Source of the DNA: Spirosoma pollinicola
GTDB lineage: Bacteria > Bacteroidota > Bacteroidia > Cytophagales > Spirosomataceae
Assembly (NCBI RefSeq): GCF_002831565.1
Contig: NZ_CP025096.1
Coordinates: 558,001 to 622,000 of the forward strand
Length of the DNA stretch: 64,000 nt
Direction of reading: 5' to 3'
Part shown: positions 54,123 through 62,573 of the stretch, in pieces
How positions within the stretch are numbered: the stretch's first letter is position 1
How the letters are laid out: every line of letters starts with the position of its first letter
Notes under the pieces: generated by a model
Seen by the model: only the letters and a program-made list of their open reading frames with translations
Told to the model about the DNA's origin: nothing
Databases searched by the model: none
Program-made: the position numbers and the translations under genes

Positions 54123-54617
54123 ATGAAAAAATTGATTTTACTGGGATGTGCAGCCATGCTGTTCAACATCACCAATGGCCAGCAGCAACCGACCGTATCG
54201 AAGCAGGAACAGGCCGCGATCCAACAAGTTATTCTGGATTCAAAGGCTGCTTTTGATAAGCGAAATTTAAACACGTTTTTCAACTATTTCATTAAATCAC
54301 AGGCTTTATATTACCAGGTTTATGAGGCTTCTGGTCAATTGATTCTGGCTCATGGCTACCCCGCCATGAGCCACATGGTGGGTAGCTATGTGAAAGAACA
54401 CCCTCAGCCTTCCAAAGGGAAATATGCCCAATTGGATCCCCGTGTTCATGTCAACGGTAATACAGCCTGGGTCAGTGCAACCGGTGAAATGGATATGGGC
54501 GGAGAAAAGACAAGTTCCCGCGACTTTTTTGTCCTCGAAAAACAAGGAAGCCAATGGAAAATTTCGGCCATAATCGTGCAGGACTATGCTAAAGGGAAGT
54601 TGATTGTCGTAAAGTAG
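54123..54617 (+). CDS. Secreted NTF2-like protein
   Basis: 164 aa from the ATG at 54123. Signal peptide MKKLILLGCAAMLFNITNGQ. The mature part: QEQAAIQQVILDSKAAFDKR, NYFIKSQALYYQVYEASGQL, RVHVNGNTAWVSATGEMDMG. Paralogue of the protein at 43990-44490 and of the pseudogene at 41.1 kb. Ends before a good terminator. Confidence 0.85.
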   Translation: MKKLILLGCAAMLFNITNGQQQPTVSKQEQAAIQQVILDSKAAFDKRNLNTFFNYFIKSQALYYQVYEASGQLILAHGYPAMSHMVGSYVKEHPQPSKGKYAQLDPRVHVNGNTAWVSATGEMDMGGEKTSSRDFFVLEKQGSQWKISAIIVQDYAKGKLIVVK

Positions 54618-54687
54618 TTTGTTCAACCAGGTGAACAGAGTACTCATTCCTAAAGTAATAGGAACAACTTCACATCTGAATTCTTTC

Positions 54688-54712
54688 AAAAAGGGGTTAT
54701 AAACCCCTTTTT
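54688..54712 (+). terminator. Terminator of the NTF2-like gene
   Basis: AAAAAGGGGTT and AACCCCTTTTT form a perfect 11-bp stem with a 3-nt loop and a T-rich exit, 71 bp after the stop codon. Confidence 0.9.
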
Positions 54713-55358
54713 CTTTATTCTCATGAAAATCATCCAAAGTCGAGATTTAGCAGGCATCTCAAAATAGCCGAACGCGATTGGGTTTACAGACCAGTAGGTA
54801 GCTAAAGCGAGTCCCCTCTTGATTATTTTACGATCCCACTCCGGTGAACCGGCCGTTGCGGTACCTTTTTTAAGATATACTTCAATTAGCCATTTACTTG
54901 AATTTAACTTCCACTAAAAAGCAGTGTGGAATCTTGTAGCTGTCGTAAAAGTGTTCCGGATCAACCCGGCTTGAGCTACTTCACAATAAGCTTCACTTTT
55001 ATCCGCTCTTATATAGGGCGTCACAAAAGCCAGTATATACTTGTTGGCCTCGGGTGCAATGGATACCTGAGCTTCTTTAACAAAGAAACTTTTGATCGCG
55101 AATTTTCCTTTTCGCTCGGGTCAACAGGATAGTTTCCACTGGCTGAAAAACCATTAAAGTGAACGGTTTCGTGTACGATTTAAGACGATAACGGCAAAGG
55201 GCAAGCTGGGCCGCAACTCAGCCAGTATCGTCCATTTGGCCAAGCGTTTCTTTACTTGACCTCGTACTACATTGACTAGCTGTACAAATTATTGTTGATG
55301 GACCATTTCGTATGAATGGGCGCGCTCCCCCATAGTTGCTTATCAAATGAATACCGTA
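54713..55358. other. Intergenic stretch, possible decayed coding DNA
   Basis: About 650 bp with no intact gene. On the minus strand near 54917-55115 a coherent-looking frame without a start reads FFVKEAQVSIAPEANKYILA, then FVTPYIRADKSEAYCEVAQA, and might be the end of a lost secreted protein. I cannot name it. Confidence 0.4.
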
Positions 55359-55994
55359 TTAATCGTCTGTTGAGCCAATCTCCTCTTTAACCCGGCCTAC
55401 CACCGCAAATAGCGGATCACTCCAGCCACGCGGGCTACGATCAAGGACCTCTATTTGGTCGAACAGGCCGGTTTGCTCATAATACGAACGGACCAACTGC
55501 TGATGTCCCAGATCATCAAGCGATTGCCAGATGGCAACGGCCTTGGTAGGAAACATGCGATTGGAGAACACGGTCAGGAACGGACTGCCGGGCCGCAGCA
55601 CCCGCGCCACCTCCCGGTAAACAATCACCGGCTGAGTCAGGTACTGCACCGACACCGTTACCATGCCCCCGTCGAAGGTACTGTCGCGGTAAGAGAGGCT
55701 GGGTGTTTGGTTGAGGTTCTGTACCACGTACTCGGTGAGTTGTGGGTTGGCCTTCAACTCGACCTCGTTCATGCCCAGTCCGGCTACGCGTCCGTACTGT
55801 ATGTTGGTAGGCAGGTGGCTTACCCAACTGCTCATCAGATCGAGAATATTACCGCCAACGGGCAAATATTCGGCATATAAGTTGGTGGTAGCCCGGACGG
55901 CAGCATCGTCGATGTGGTTGACCAGGCGGGGCTGCCCGTAAAATTGCCGGTCGTCGGTTTCGTCGTACCGTTGAAATGGATTATTAGCGGTCAT
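55359..55994 (-). CDS. SAM-dependent methyltransferase
   Basis: 211 aa from the ATG at 55994 (MTANNPFQRYDETDDRQFYG). Motif I is seen as GGNILDLMSSWVSHLP, with the acidic residue after strand 2 near GLGMNEVEL and motif IV-like YRDSTFDGGMVTVSVQYLTQ; class I fold. Substrate unknown. It stands alone. Confidence 0.8.
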   Translation of the reverse strand: MTANNPFQRYDETDDRQFYGQPRLVNHIDDAAVRATTNLYAEYLPVGGNILDLMSSWVSHLPTNIQYGRVAGLGMNEVELKANPQLTEYVVQNLNQTPSLSYRDSTFDGGMVTVSVQYLTQPVIVYREVARVLRPGSPFLTVFSNRMFPTKAVAIWQSLDDLGHQQLVRSYYEQTGLFDQIEVLDRSPRGWSDPLFAVVGRVKEEIGSTDD

Positions 55995-56230
55995 AAGAAT
56001 CATGTAACTGATCAAGAGACTAACCGATCGTTTATAGGGGATGTTTTGCTGGATCAGGCGTAAAACTGATCAAGAAATGAGCGAACTTACCCACCATGCT
56101 TAGTCTGCTTTGGCTATAATGGTCCGCGTTTTATAGGGGGTTCGGTTTGTTGACTTGTTACCGTTTATCGGTCTGCCACAGCGTATGCTACGAACTGAAT
56201 TGGACAGATATTAAAAAGTTGGTGTCTTGC

Positions 56231-56290
56231 AAAAACGCTCATAAATGAGACAGGGGAACATTCAGCTATTTGACTCGACAATACGGGCGT
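56231..56290 (+). repeat. 60-bp direct repeat, left copy
   Basis: 57 of 60 bases match 62821-62880 in the same orientation; similarity stops sharply on both sides. It contains CTCATAAATGAG, a small palindrome, and ends ACAATACGGGCGT. Confidence 0.88.
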
Positions 56291-56646
56291 TTGACTAGCC
56301 ACTCATATCTTTGGTTCGGGCCACCACGCTGAATCTGGTATTCGGAGAAACCTTTATAGGCTCAGGGCTACGGATAGCCAGGTCGCCCGGGAGCCGTACC
56401 TGACATACGCTCTAAGGCAACACTTTATAGCTTACCGAAGCAGCAAGACAAGTAGCTTACATTTTTCTAAAACTAATTAGCTAAACCTGGAAACAATAGT
56501 ACAAATCAGACCGAAAAGCATATGGCATTGTCGACGCCATGATTTGTTGGCTGATGGTTGGTAAGTGACTATTGGTACCTGATAATAAATCGTTTCAAGT
56601 CTACTCACTAATCACCCATAACGTCCCATGTGCTACCGGGACGTTG

Positions 56647-56714
56647 TTGATCTAGGTCAATAGTTTTTATTACCATACCTCAATGGCTGGCCGAGCTGGG
56701 CAATCGTAAGTTTG
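56647..56714 (+). promoter_or_regulatory. FNR-type box and promoter of the pirin gene
   Basis: TTGATCTAGGTCAA (56647-56660) fits TTGAT-N4-ATCAA with one mismatch. CATACCTCAATG follows 20.5 bp from the box centre, and the -7 TAAGTTTG is at 56707-56714. Box centre to predicted start is about 64 bp, close to a class I activator position. A leader hairpin (TTGTTCCT/AGGAACAA, 56712-56734) ends 4 bp before the ATG. Confidence 0.6.
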
Positions 56715-56738
56715 TTCCTCAATAAAAGGAACAACGTA

Positions 56739-57602
56739 ATGAGAAAAAGGACCATTGCCAGCCTGTATACACCGCCTGACGAACGCGGCTTTCTGGGGGC
56801 TGGTCATATAGCACGTAGTGTTTTGACCGGCGGTTTTCAAAAAACAGATCCGTTTATTTTCCTGATGGACGACTGGCTGGATAAGAAAAATGACGAACCC
56901 GCCGGTGGCCCTCATCCCCACGCCGGTTTTGAAACGGTGTCTCTTCTGATTGATGGGGAAATAAAGGAAATGCTGGAGTCCATGAAAAAGGGGGACTTTC
57001 AGATCATGACGGCTGGTAGCGGTACGATCCACACCGAAACCATAGAAGGCCCCACAAAAGGGCGTTTGTTTCAACTATGGCTGAACCTGCCCCGCAAAGA
57101 CCGCCAGGCTACACCACGTATTCAGATTCTACCCGCCGAACATGTTCCGGTGGTAAACAAAGAGGGCGTGTACATGCGGCTGTACAGCGGTTCACTGGCC
57201 GGTATCCAATCACCCATACAACATTACACACCGCTCATTGTCGCCGAGTTTGAGCTGCAAGCAGGCGTTGGCACTAGCGTTCAGTTGCCGGCCAACTTTA
57301 ACACGTTTCTCTATGTCATCAGCGGTTCCCTACAAATCGCGGGTAAAGACATAAACCACGATCAGGTAGCCTGGCTGGATGTAGTCGATACCGAAGAAGA
57401 CAGCCAACTGACGATGCAGGCGAGCGAACAGGGGGTGCGTTTTGTGCTGTATGCGGCCAAGCCAACCCACGAGGCCATTGTTTCCTACGGGCCTTTCATC
57501 GCCGACACCCAGGCTGAGATTACCGACCTGTACAAACAATACCGAAGCGGGGCCATGAAGCACATCGCCACCGTACCGGAAGCACAGAAACTGACCTATT
57601 AA
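56739..57602 (+). CDS. Pirin family protein
   Basis: 287 aa from the ATG at 56739. Cupin ligands conserved as in other pirins: GGPHPHAGFETV and SGTIHTETIEG. Clear paralogue of the pirin at 32.9 kb along the full length. First gene of the FNR-boxed cluster; the next gene follows after 16 bp. Probably an iron-binding protein acting on aromatic or quinone-like compounds (family knowledge). Confidence 0.9.
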   Translation: MRKRTIASLYTPPDERGFLGAGHIARSVLTGGFQKTDPFIFLMDDWLDKKNDEPAGGPHPHAGFETVSLLIDGEIKEMLESMKKGDFQIMTAGSGTIHTETIEGPTKGRLFQLWLNLPRKDRQATPRIQILPAEHVPVVNKEGVYMRLYSGSLAGIQSPIQHYTPLIVAEFELQAGVGTSVQLPANFNTFLYVISGSLQIAGKDINHDQVAWLDVVDTEEDSQLTMQASEQGVRFVLYAAKPTHEAIVSYGPFIADTQAEITDLYKQYRSGAMKHIATVPEAQKLTY

Positions 57603-57618
57603 TTTTTACACAACAAGC

Positions 57619-58230
57619 ATGAGTTACACAATTGGCATTATCGGTTCAGGCCATATCGGGCGTGGACTGGCTACACATTTAGCAAAAACAACTTACCCGG
57701 TGCTGATCACCAACCGCCGGGGACCAGCGTCGTTGACAGACTTGGTGACTTCCATTGGCGGATCGTTGAGGGCCGCCGACTTTACCCAAACCATTGCCCA
57801 GGCCGACGTTTTGTTCATCGCCGTCCCCTGGTCACAGCTATCGGATCTGGCCAGCCAACTACAGGGGCATAATGGGAAGATTTTGGTCGACGCCACTAAT
57901 AATATTCTGTCGGTCAGCCCTTTCCAACTGGCTGATACCGCGGGCAAACCAACGGGTGAACACGTAGCGGCCCTGTTTCAGACCCATCGGGTCGTTAAAG
58001 CGTTCAATACCCTGGCGGCTGCTACCTTGGCTCAGCCTTCACAAAGCGGTATTGGAAATACAGTCATTGTTATCAGTGGTGATGATGGCGATGCGAAAAA
58101 ACAAGTAGCCGACATTACCAAAGCAATGAGTTTTGAACCGATTGATTTGGGCACGTTCAGGCAGGGCGGCCACCTTCAGGATGTGGGCGGGGCCTTGTCC
58201 GGGATTGAACTTATTAAGGTAAACCGGTAA
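57619..58230 (+). CDS. NADP-dependent F420-reductase-like oxidoreductase
   Basis: 203 aa Rossmann protein: MSYTIGIIGSGHIGRGLATH has the GxGxxG motif; AVPWSQLSDLASQL and VVKAFNTLAAATLAQPS match the family of NADP oxidoreductases (coenzyme F420-dependent type, COG2085). The F420 requirement is not implied in this phylum. Coupled to the pirin gene by a 16-bp gap. Confidence 0.88.
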   Translation: MSYTIGIIGSGHIGRGLATHLAKTTYPVLITNRRGPASLTDLVTSIGGSLRAADFTQTIAQADVLFIAVPWSQLSDLASQLQGHNGKILVDATNNILSVSPFQLADTAGKPTGEHVAALFQTHRVVKAFNTLAAATLAQPSQSGIGNTVIVISGDDGDAKKQVADITKAMSFEPIDLGTFRQGGHLQDVGGALSGIELIKVNR

Positions 58231-58293
58231 GCAACTGACTACGCCAGCAGTAGTACAAGGCCATCATTAATCAGTAGACAACGCGCGTCATTC

Positions 58294-58575
58294 ATGGACA
58301 TTCAGCATAAAGACAACGGACATAAGGGACTGTTTTACGTAGCGGTAGACGGTAAAACAGAAGCCGAAATGACCTATGTATGGTCGGGCGATCAACGAAT
58401 CATCATCGACCATACCGGCGTAAGCGAAGCCCTCAAAGGCGAGGGTATTGGCAAACAACTGGTGCAGGCAGCCGTTGTCTGGGCGCGGGGAAAACAGCTG
58501 AAAATTCTGCCGCTCTGTCCCTTTGCCCGAGCTATATTTGATAAAACGCCTGACTATCAGGATGTACTGTTTTAA
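58294..58575 (+). CDS. Small GNAT-like N-acetyltransferase (YjdJ type)
   Basis: 93 aa. GNAT core: MTYVWSGDQRIIIDHTGVSE then ALKGEGIGKQLVQAAVVWAR with the acetyl-CoA loop, and LCPFARAIFDKTPDYQDVL. Matches the short YjdJ/GNAT family. Third gene of the cluster. Confidence 0.85.
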   Translation: MDIQHKDNGHKGLFYVAVDGKTEAEMTYVWSGDQRIIIDHTGVSEALKGEGIGKQLVQAAVVWARGKQLKILPLCPFARAIFDKTPDYQDVLF

Positions 58576-58613
58576 CGGGCGAAACCAATAAGTGGGATAT
58601 ACGGTCAGGTTTC

Positions 58614-58681
58614 GTTGATGTACATCAACAGTGCTTTTTATCATACCTCAATGCCTGCCGCTTTCCGGGGCGCTAATTTTG
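58614..58681 (+). promoter_or_regulatory. FNR-type box and promoter of the esterase-SDR operon
   Basis: GTTGATGTACATCAAC (58614-58629) is a perfect TTGAT-N4-ATCAA palindrome. CATACCTCAATG (58642-58653) starts 20.5 bp from its centre, as in the pirin promoter. The -7 TAATTTTG is at 58674-58681, giving a box position near -63. Confidence 0.68.
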
Positions 58682-58740
58682 TCGCGTCCCAAAAGGGATT
58701 ACCAGTTTCAACATCTTCACAAACTTAACGGCTATAAACA

Positions 58741-59733
58741 ATGAGTAGCACGGCACAGGAGCGCCCGTTTAAAGGCGAGCAGGACCCACAGATTTTTTCA
58801 GAGGTTAGAACATTTTTGCAGGCATTGAATGCAGGCGATGGGAAGCCCGTGGAAGCCTTAAGCCCCGCCGATGCCCGGCAGGTATTGACCGGTGCTCAGC
58901 AATCGGTCGAGGTCGATTACTCGGGTATTACCGAGACCGAAAAAACGATCTCACAGAACGGCTACCAGGTAAACGTTCACATCGTAAAGCCCGAACAGAG
59001 TCAGGATGGTGCACCGGTGTTCCTCTTCATCCACGGGGGAGGCTGGGTGCTAGGCGACTACCCGACCCACCGACGAATCGTGCGTGATCTGGTAGTGCAC
59101 AGTGGTGCTGTGGCCGTTTTCCCCGATTATACGCCTTCGCCCGAAGCGCAGTACCCAACGGCTATCAACGAGATTTACGCCACCCTGCAATGGGTAGCTG
59201 AACATGGCGCTGAAATAGGGGTGGATGGCAGCAACATGGCCGTTGTCGGCAACAGTGTTGGTGGTAATATGTCGGCGGTGGTGGCCTTGATGGCTAAACG
59301 CAACAACGGTCCCAAACTCAAATTACAGGTGCTGCTGTGGCCCGTTACCAATGCCGATTTTGATACCGGCTCGTACAACCTGTTTGCCAGCGGTCGGTTC
59401 CTCACCAAAAACATGATGAAGTGGTTTTGGGATAACTACCTGCCCGACACCACTAAGCGCAACGAGATCTATGCATCACCCCTCCAAGCTACTGCCGAGG
59501 AGTTGACAGGCTTGCCACCAGCGCTGGTACAAACTGCCGAAAACGATGTATTGCGGGATGAGGGCGAAGCCTATGCCCGTAAGCTGAACGAAGCGGGTGT
59601 GCCGGTAACCCACACTCGGTATGGTGGTTTGATTCACGACTACGGCCTGCTGAATCCCATTGCCACCGTGCCGGCAGTACAAACGGCTATGTTGCAGGCA
59701 GCTGCAGTGATCAAAGCGGCTTTAAAGGCCTAA
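58741..59733 (+). CDS. Alpha/beta hydrolase, hormone-sensitive-lipase-like esterase
   Basis: 330 aa. HSL-family motif HGGGWVLGDY at the oxyanion hole, nucleophile elbow GNSVGGN, acid in AENDVLRDEG and base in GGLIHDYGLL. No signal peptide is seen. Acts on short-chain esters; natural substrate unknown. 32 bp before the SDR gene. Confidence 0.9.
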   Translation: MSSTAQERPFKGEQDPQIFSEVRTFLQALNAGDGKPVEALSPADARQVLTGAQQSVEVDYSGITETEKTISQNGYQVNVHIVKPEQSQDGAPVFLFIHGGGWVLGDYPTHRRIVRDLVVHSGAVAVFPDYTPSPEAQYPTAINEIYATLQWVAEHGAEIGVDGSNMAVVGNSVGGNMSAVVALMAKRNNGPKLKLQVLLWPVTNADFDTGSYNLFASGRFLTKNMMKWFWDNYLPDTTKRNEIYASPLQATAEELTGLPPALVQTAENDVLRDEGEAYARKLNEAGVPVTHTRYGGLIHDYGLLNPIATVPAVQTAMLQAAAVIKAALKA

Positions 59734-59765
59734 ACGTCTCAAAAAAATAGAAACGAAGAAATACC

Positions 59766-60512
59766 ATGACTAAACTTCAGGGAAAGGTCGCTTTTGTTAC
59801 CGGCGGTAGCCGGGGAATTGGTGCGGGCATTGTAAAACGGTTAGCCGAAGAAGGGGCCAGTGTTGCCTTCACCTATGTCAGTTCACGAGAGAAAGCAGAA
59901 AAACTGGCCACTGAAAGTCAATCCCTGGGTGTCAATGTGCTGGCGATCAAAGCGGATACCAGCAGTGATGCAGAAATTGATGCGGCCATTAAATCAGTAG
60001 TCGATACGTTCGGGCGTATCGACATCGTCGTCAACAGTGCCGGCTTATTTATCACCGGCACCATCGATGCTGCCGAAGCCGATGTAGTGGCCTTCAAGAA
60101 ACAGTGGGAGGTCAATGTGCATGGCGTCGTGCATACCGTTCGTACGGCATTGCCGTATATGGGTACTGGCGGCCGGATCATCAGCATTGGCTCTACCGGC
60201 GGCAGTCGCTCGGCTTATGCGGGTATAGGTGATTATGCGGCTACAAAAGCGGCCCTCGCGGCCTACACCCGTAGCTGGGCCCGGGATCTGGGCAGCAAAA
60301 ACATCACCGCAAACATCATACAGCCGGGGCTGATCGACACCGACATGAATCCGGCCGATGGTCCGTACAGTTCGTCCATGCTGCAATCCGTAGCCCTGGG
60401 GCGGTATGGTAACCCGACGGACATTGGCGCTGCGGTGGCCTTCCTGGCGAGCGATGACGCTCAATACATCACCGGTATAACGCTGAACGTAGACGGGGGC
60501 CAAACCACGTGA
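59766..60512 (+). CDS. Short-chain dehydrogenase/reductase (FabG-like)
   Basis: 248 aa. TGGSRGIGAG cofactor loop, NSAG at about 90, YAATK catalytic pair, and C-terminal YITGITLNVDGG. Same transcript as the esterase. Together they could hydrolyse and reduce an ester or carbonyl compound (inference). Confidence 0.92.
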   Translation: MTKLQGKVAFVTGGSRGIGAGIVKRLAEEGASVAFTYVSSREKAEKLATESQSLGVNVLAIKADTSSDAEIDAAIKSVVDTFGRIDIVVNSAGLFITGTIDAAEADVVAFKKQWEVNVHGVVHTVRTALPYMGTGGRIISIGSTGGSRSAYAGIGDYAATKAALAAYTRSWARDLGSKNITANIIQPGLIDTDMNPADGPYSSSMLQSVALGRYGNPTDIGAAVAFLASDDAQYITGITLNVDGGQTT

Positions 60513-60524
60513 TGCGTGCTCTTT

Positions 60525-60570
60525 GTTGATGTACATCAACGTTTTGCATCGACGGCAACGCGTACTTTTG
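60525..60570 (+). promoter_or_regulatory. FNR-type box and promoter of the NTF2-NmrA operon
   Basis: GTTGATGTACATCAAC (60525-60540), the same perfect palindrome as at 58614. TTTG at 60543-60546 and -7 TACTTTTG at 60563-60570 follow; a start near 60574 places the box centre at about -41, the class II position. Confidence 0.68.
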
Positions 60571-60582
60571 GGTAGCAAGACA

Positions 60583-60633
60583 CACGAAGCTGTTTGCGTT
60601 GAGCGCAAAGCGCTCAACGCAAACAGCTTCGTG
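60583..60633. repeat. Perfect 24-bp hairpin with AAA loop in the NTF2 leader
   Basis: Arms 60583-60606 and 60610-60633 are exact complements (start CACGAAGCTGTTTGCGTTGA). It begins about 9 nt after the predicted transcription start and ends 32 nt before the ATG at 60666. No T-tract follows. Confidence 0.85.
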
Positions 60634-60665
60634 CAATGTTAAGAAACGAACGAGCCAGATTCCCT

Positions 60666-61025
60666 ATGGATACCCAGTTATTGAATACGCTCCAGCAAAC
60701 CCACCTGGCTGTCTGGAACGAGAAAGACCGTACAACGCGTGACGCACTGATGCAAACCATCTATGCCGACGATATAAAAATGTACGACAAGGCGTTTATC
60801 CTGAGCGGCAGCGCAGCCGTTTCTGATTTTATCGATACGCTGTTTGCGGGTGATGCCAATTTTACCTTCACCATAGCAAAACCGATGGAAAGCACCCAGC
60901 ATGGAGCCCGCCTATACTGGGAAATACGGACCGGCCCCCAGCCGAATGTCCTGACCGGCATGGATTTTTTTGTGGTAGAAAAGGAGAAAGTAGCGCATCT
61001 GTTTGTATTCATGGATGCTCAATAA
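60666..61025 (+). CDS. NTF2-like (SnoaL-type) protein
   Basis: 119 aa from the ATG at 60666 (MDTQLLNTLQQTHLAVWNEK); no signal peptide, unlike the secreted relatives elsewhere in the window. TRDALMQTIYADDIKMYDKA and LTGMDFFVVEKEKVAHLFVF fit a SnoaL-like barrel. Small-molecule binding or isomerase-like; unknown. Lies 33 bp before the NmrA-like gene. Confidence 0.85.
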   Translation: MDTQLLNTLQQTHLAVWNEKDRTTRDALMQTIYADDIKMYDKAFILSGSAAVSDFIDTLFAGDANFTFTIAKPMESTQHGARLYWEIRTGPQPNVLTGMDFFVVEKEKVAHLFVFMDAQ

Positions 61026-61058
61026 AGGGAGGTTAAATCACCAAAAGTAATTCGCAAA

Positions 61059-61913
61059 ATGACCGTAAAACCCGTAATCCTGGTTACCGGAGCCACCGGT
61101 AACCAGGGCCGTGCTGTCACAAAAAGCCTGCTGGAGCAGGGTGAATTTACGGTTCGTGCCCTGGTTCGGAACAAGGCGAGCGAGAAAGCCAACGCGCTGG
61201 AGACGTTGGGCGCCGAGTTAGTCGCCGGTGATTATGAGGACCTGGCGTCACTGGAAAACGCACTACAGGGCGTCTGGGGTGTATTTTCCATGCAGGATTT
61301 TGCCCACGGTGTCGATGCGGAAGTTAATCAGGGAAAAACAGTAGCTGATCTGGCTAAAAAAGTGGGCGTTAGGCAGTTTGTTTATTCGTCTGTGGGAAGT
61401 GCCAATCGCCATACGGGTATTCCGCATTTTGACAGCAAGTACCAGATAGAAGCGTATATCCGGGCAATCGGGTTGCCGTATACCATCCTGCGCCCTGTCT
61501 ACTTCATGTACAATTACAGGAACATGCAGGCCATGATTGATGATGGCCTGATTGCTTTGCCCCTAAGCCCCGACACGAAACTACAGCAATTATCCGAGGC
61601 CGATTATGGCAACATGGTGGCGACCGTGTTTGCTGATAGCGCCCGTTTTTTAGGAAAAGAACTAGACCTGGCCAGTGTAAGTATCTCAATGACTGAGCTG
61701 GCAGCAACCTTAAGCGAAGTACTCAACAAACCCGTGCGGTACCAGCAACTTTCGCTTGACCGTTTCCGTGAACAGGCCGGTGACGAGATGAGTCTGATGT
61801 TTAGCTGGTTTGAATCGGTTGGCTATAGTGCCAACCTAGCGGAATTGGAAACGATGTTCTTTCCACTCTCATCGGTGGATGCGTACCTGGTCCACCATTG
61901 GGAAACTACCTGA
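61059..61913 (+). CDS. NmrA-like NAD(P)-binding protein
   Basis: 284 aa. GATGNQGRAV is the NmrA nucleotide motif, followed by VRALVRNKAS and the conserved QFVYSSVGSANR and LPYTILRPVYFMYN. Atypical SDR without a classical YxxxK; QdoR- or HSCARG-like members sense redox or act as reductases. Last gene before the regulator. Confidence 0.88.
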   Translation: MTVKPVILVTGATGNQGRAVTKSLLEQGEFTVRALVRNKASEKANALETLGAELVAGDYEDLASLENALQGVWGVFSMQDFAHGVDAEVNQGKTVADLAKKVGVRQFVYSSVGSANRHTGIPHFDSKYQIEAYIRAIGLPYTILRPVYFMYNYRNMQAMIDDGLIALPLSPDTKLQQLSEADYGNMVATVFADSARFLGKELDLASVSISMTELAATLSEVLNKPVRYQQLSLDRFREQAGDEMSLMFSWFESVGYSANLAELETMFFPLSSVDAYLVHHWETT

Positions 61914-61976
61914 TGGGTTGGATTATAACGCAATAAAGTCGTCACCCTGCCCGGCCATGCGTTGATTGACACTGAA

Positions 61977-62573
61977 TCAGCTTGCTTTTTTCAGATGTTG
62001 ATGGCGAATGCGGCTCAGCGTTTCTTTGGTTATACCCAGGTAAGATGCGATAATATGCTGGGGAAAACGCTGCAGGAATTCGGGATATAGTTTAGTCAAC
62101 TCCTCATAGCGGTAATCGGCCGTGTAGTTTTGGGCCATGTTCAGGCGTTTTTGAACTGCCATGTGCTGGTTATCATCCAGCTTTATCCGCATTTCGTTGA
62201 AGGCCGGAATGGTATTAACGCGTTCGTAATAGCCATTTGCCTTGGGCAGTAAGAGCAACTCGGTTTCTTCCCAGGCATCTATGTTGTAAATAGACGGTGT
62301 TTCTTTATGAAAGCTCTCCCGGTCCGACGTCCACCAGTTTTCGATGCATAAATTGAGCACGTGCTCATACCCTTTTTCGTCGACCGTATATTGCCGGGTG
62401 GCTCCCTTCACAATGAAGGCGATGTATTTACAGACTTCACCTTCCTGCAGCAGGAATTGCCGCTTTCTTAATTTTTTGGGGATGAACGCTTCCTCCAGCA
62501 GGCTGATATCGGTTTCGGAAAGTGGTATGGTGGAGCGTTCTTGTATATATTGTATAAGTGGATTAACCATCAA
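61977..62573 (-). CDS. Crp/Fnr-family transcriptional regulator
   Basis: 198 aa. cNMP-binding-like domain (about 20-110) and a C-terminal winged helix. Recognition helix ASYLGITKETLSRIRHQ has E184-T-L-S187-R188, the same E-x-x-S-R that FNR uses for TTGAT half-sites. The N-terminal cysteine set of iron-sulfur FNR is absent, and Cys48/Cys76 do not form that pattern, so the signal is something else. It converges on the cluster it probably controls. Confidence 0.9.
   Translation of the reverse strand: MMVNPLIQYIQERSTIPLSETDISLLEEAFIPKKLRKRQFLLQEGEVCKYIAFIVKGATRQYTVDEKGYEHVLNLCIENWWTSDRESFHKETPSIYNIDAWEETELLLLPKANGYYERVNTIPAFNEMRIKLDDNQHMAVQKRLNMAQNYTADYRYEELTKLYPEFLQRFPQHIIASYLGITKETLSRIRHQHLKKAS

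Larger units (their letters stand above)
55995..56738. other. Long intergenic region holding the left 60-bp repeat and an FNR-box promoter
   Basis: 744 bp. The 60-bp repeat is at 56231-56290, a GC-rich block (GCCCGGGAGCC) near 56385, and the FNR-type promoter for the pirin gene at 56647-56714. No other coding signal is convincing. Confidence 0.6.

Noticed and set aside
54917-55115. A minus-strand gene in the 54.7-55.3 kb gap.
   Set aside because: The frame is coherent for about 65 codons but lacks a start and is bounded by stops; kept only as possible decayed DNA.
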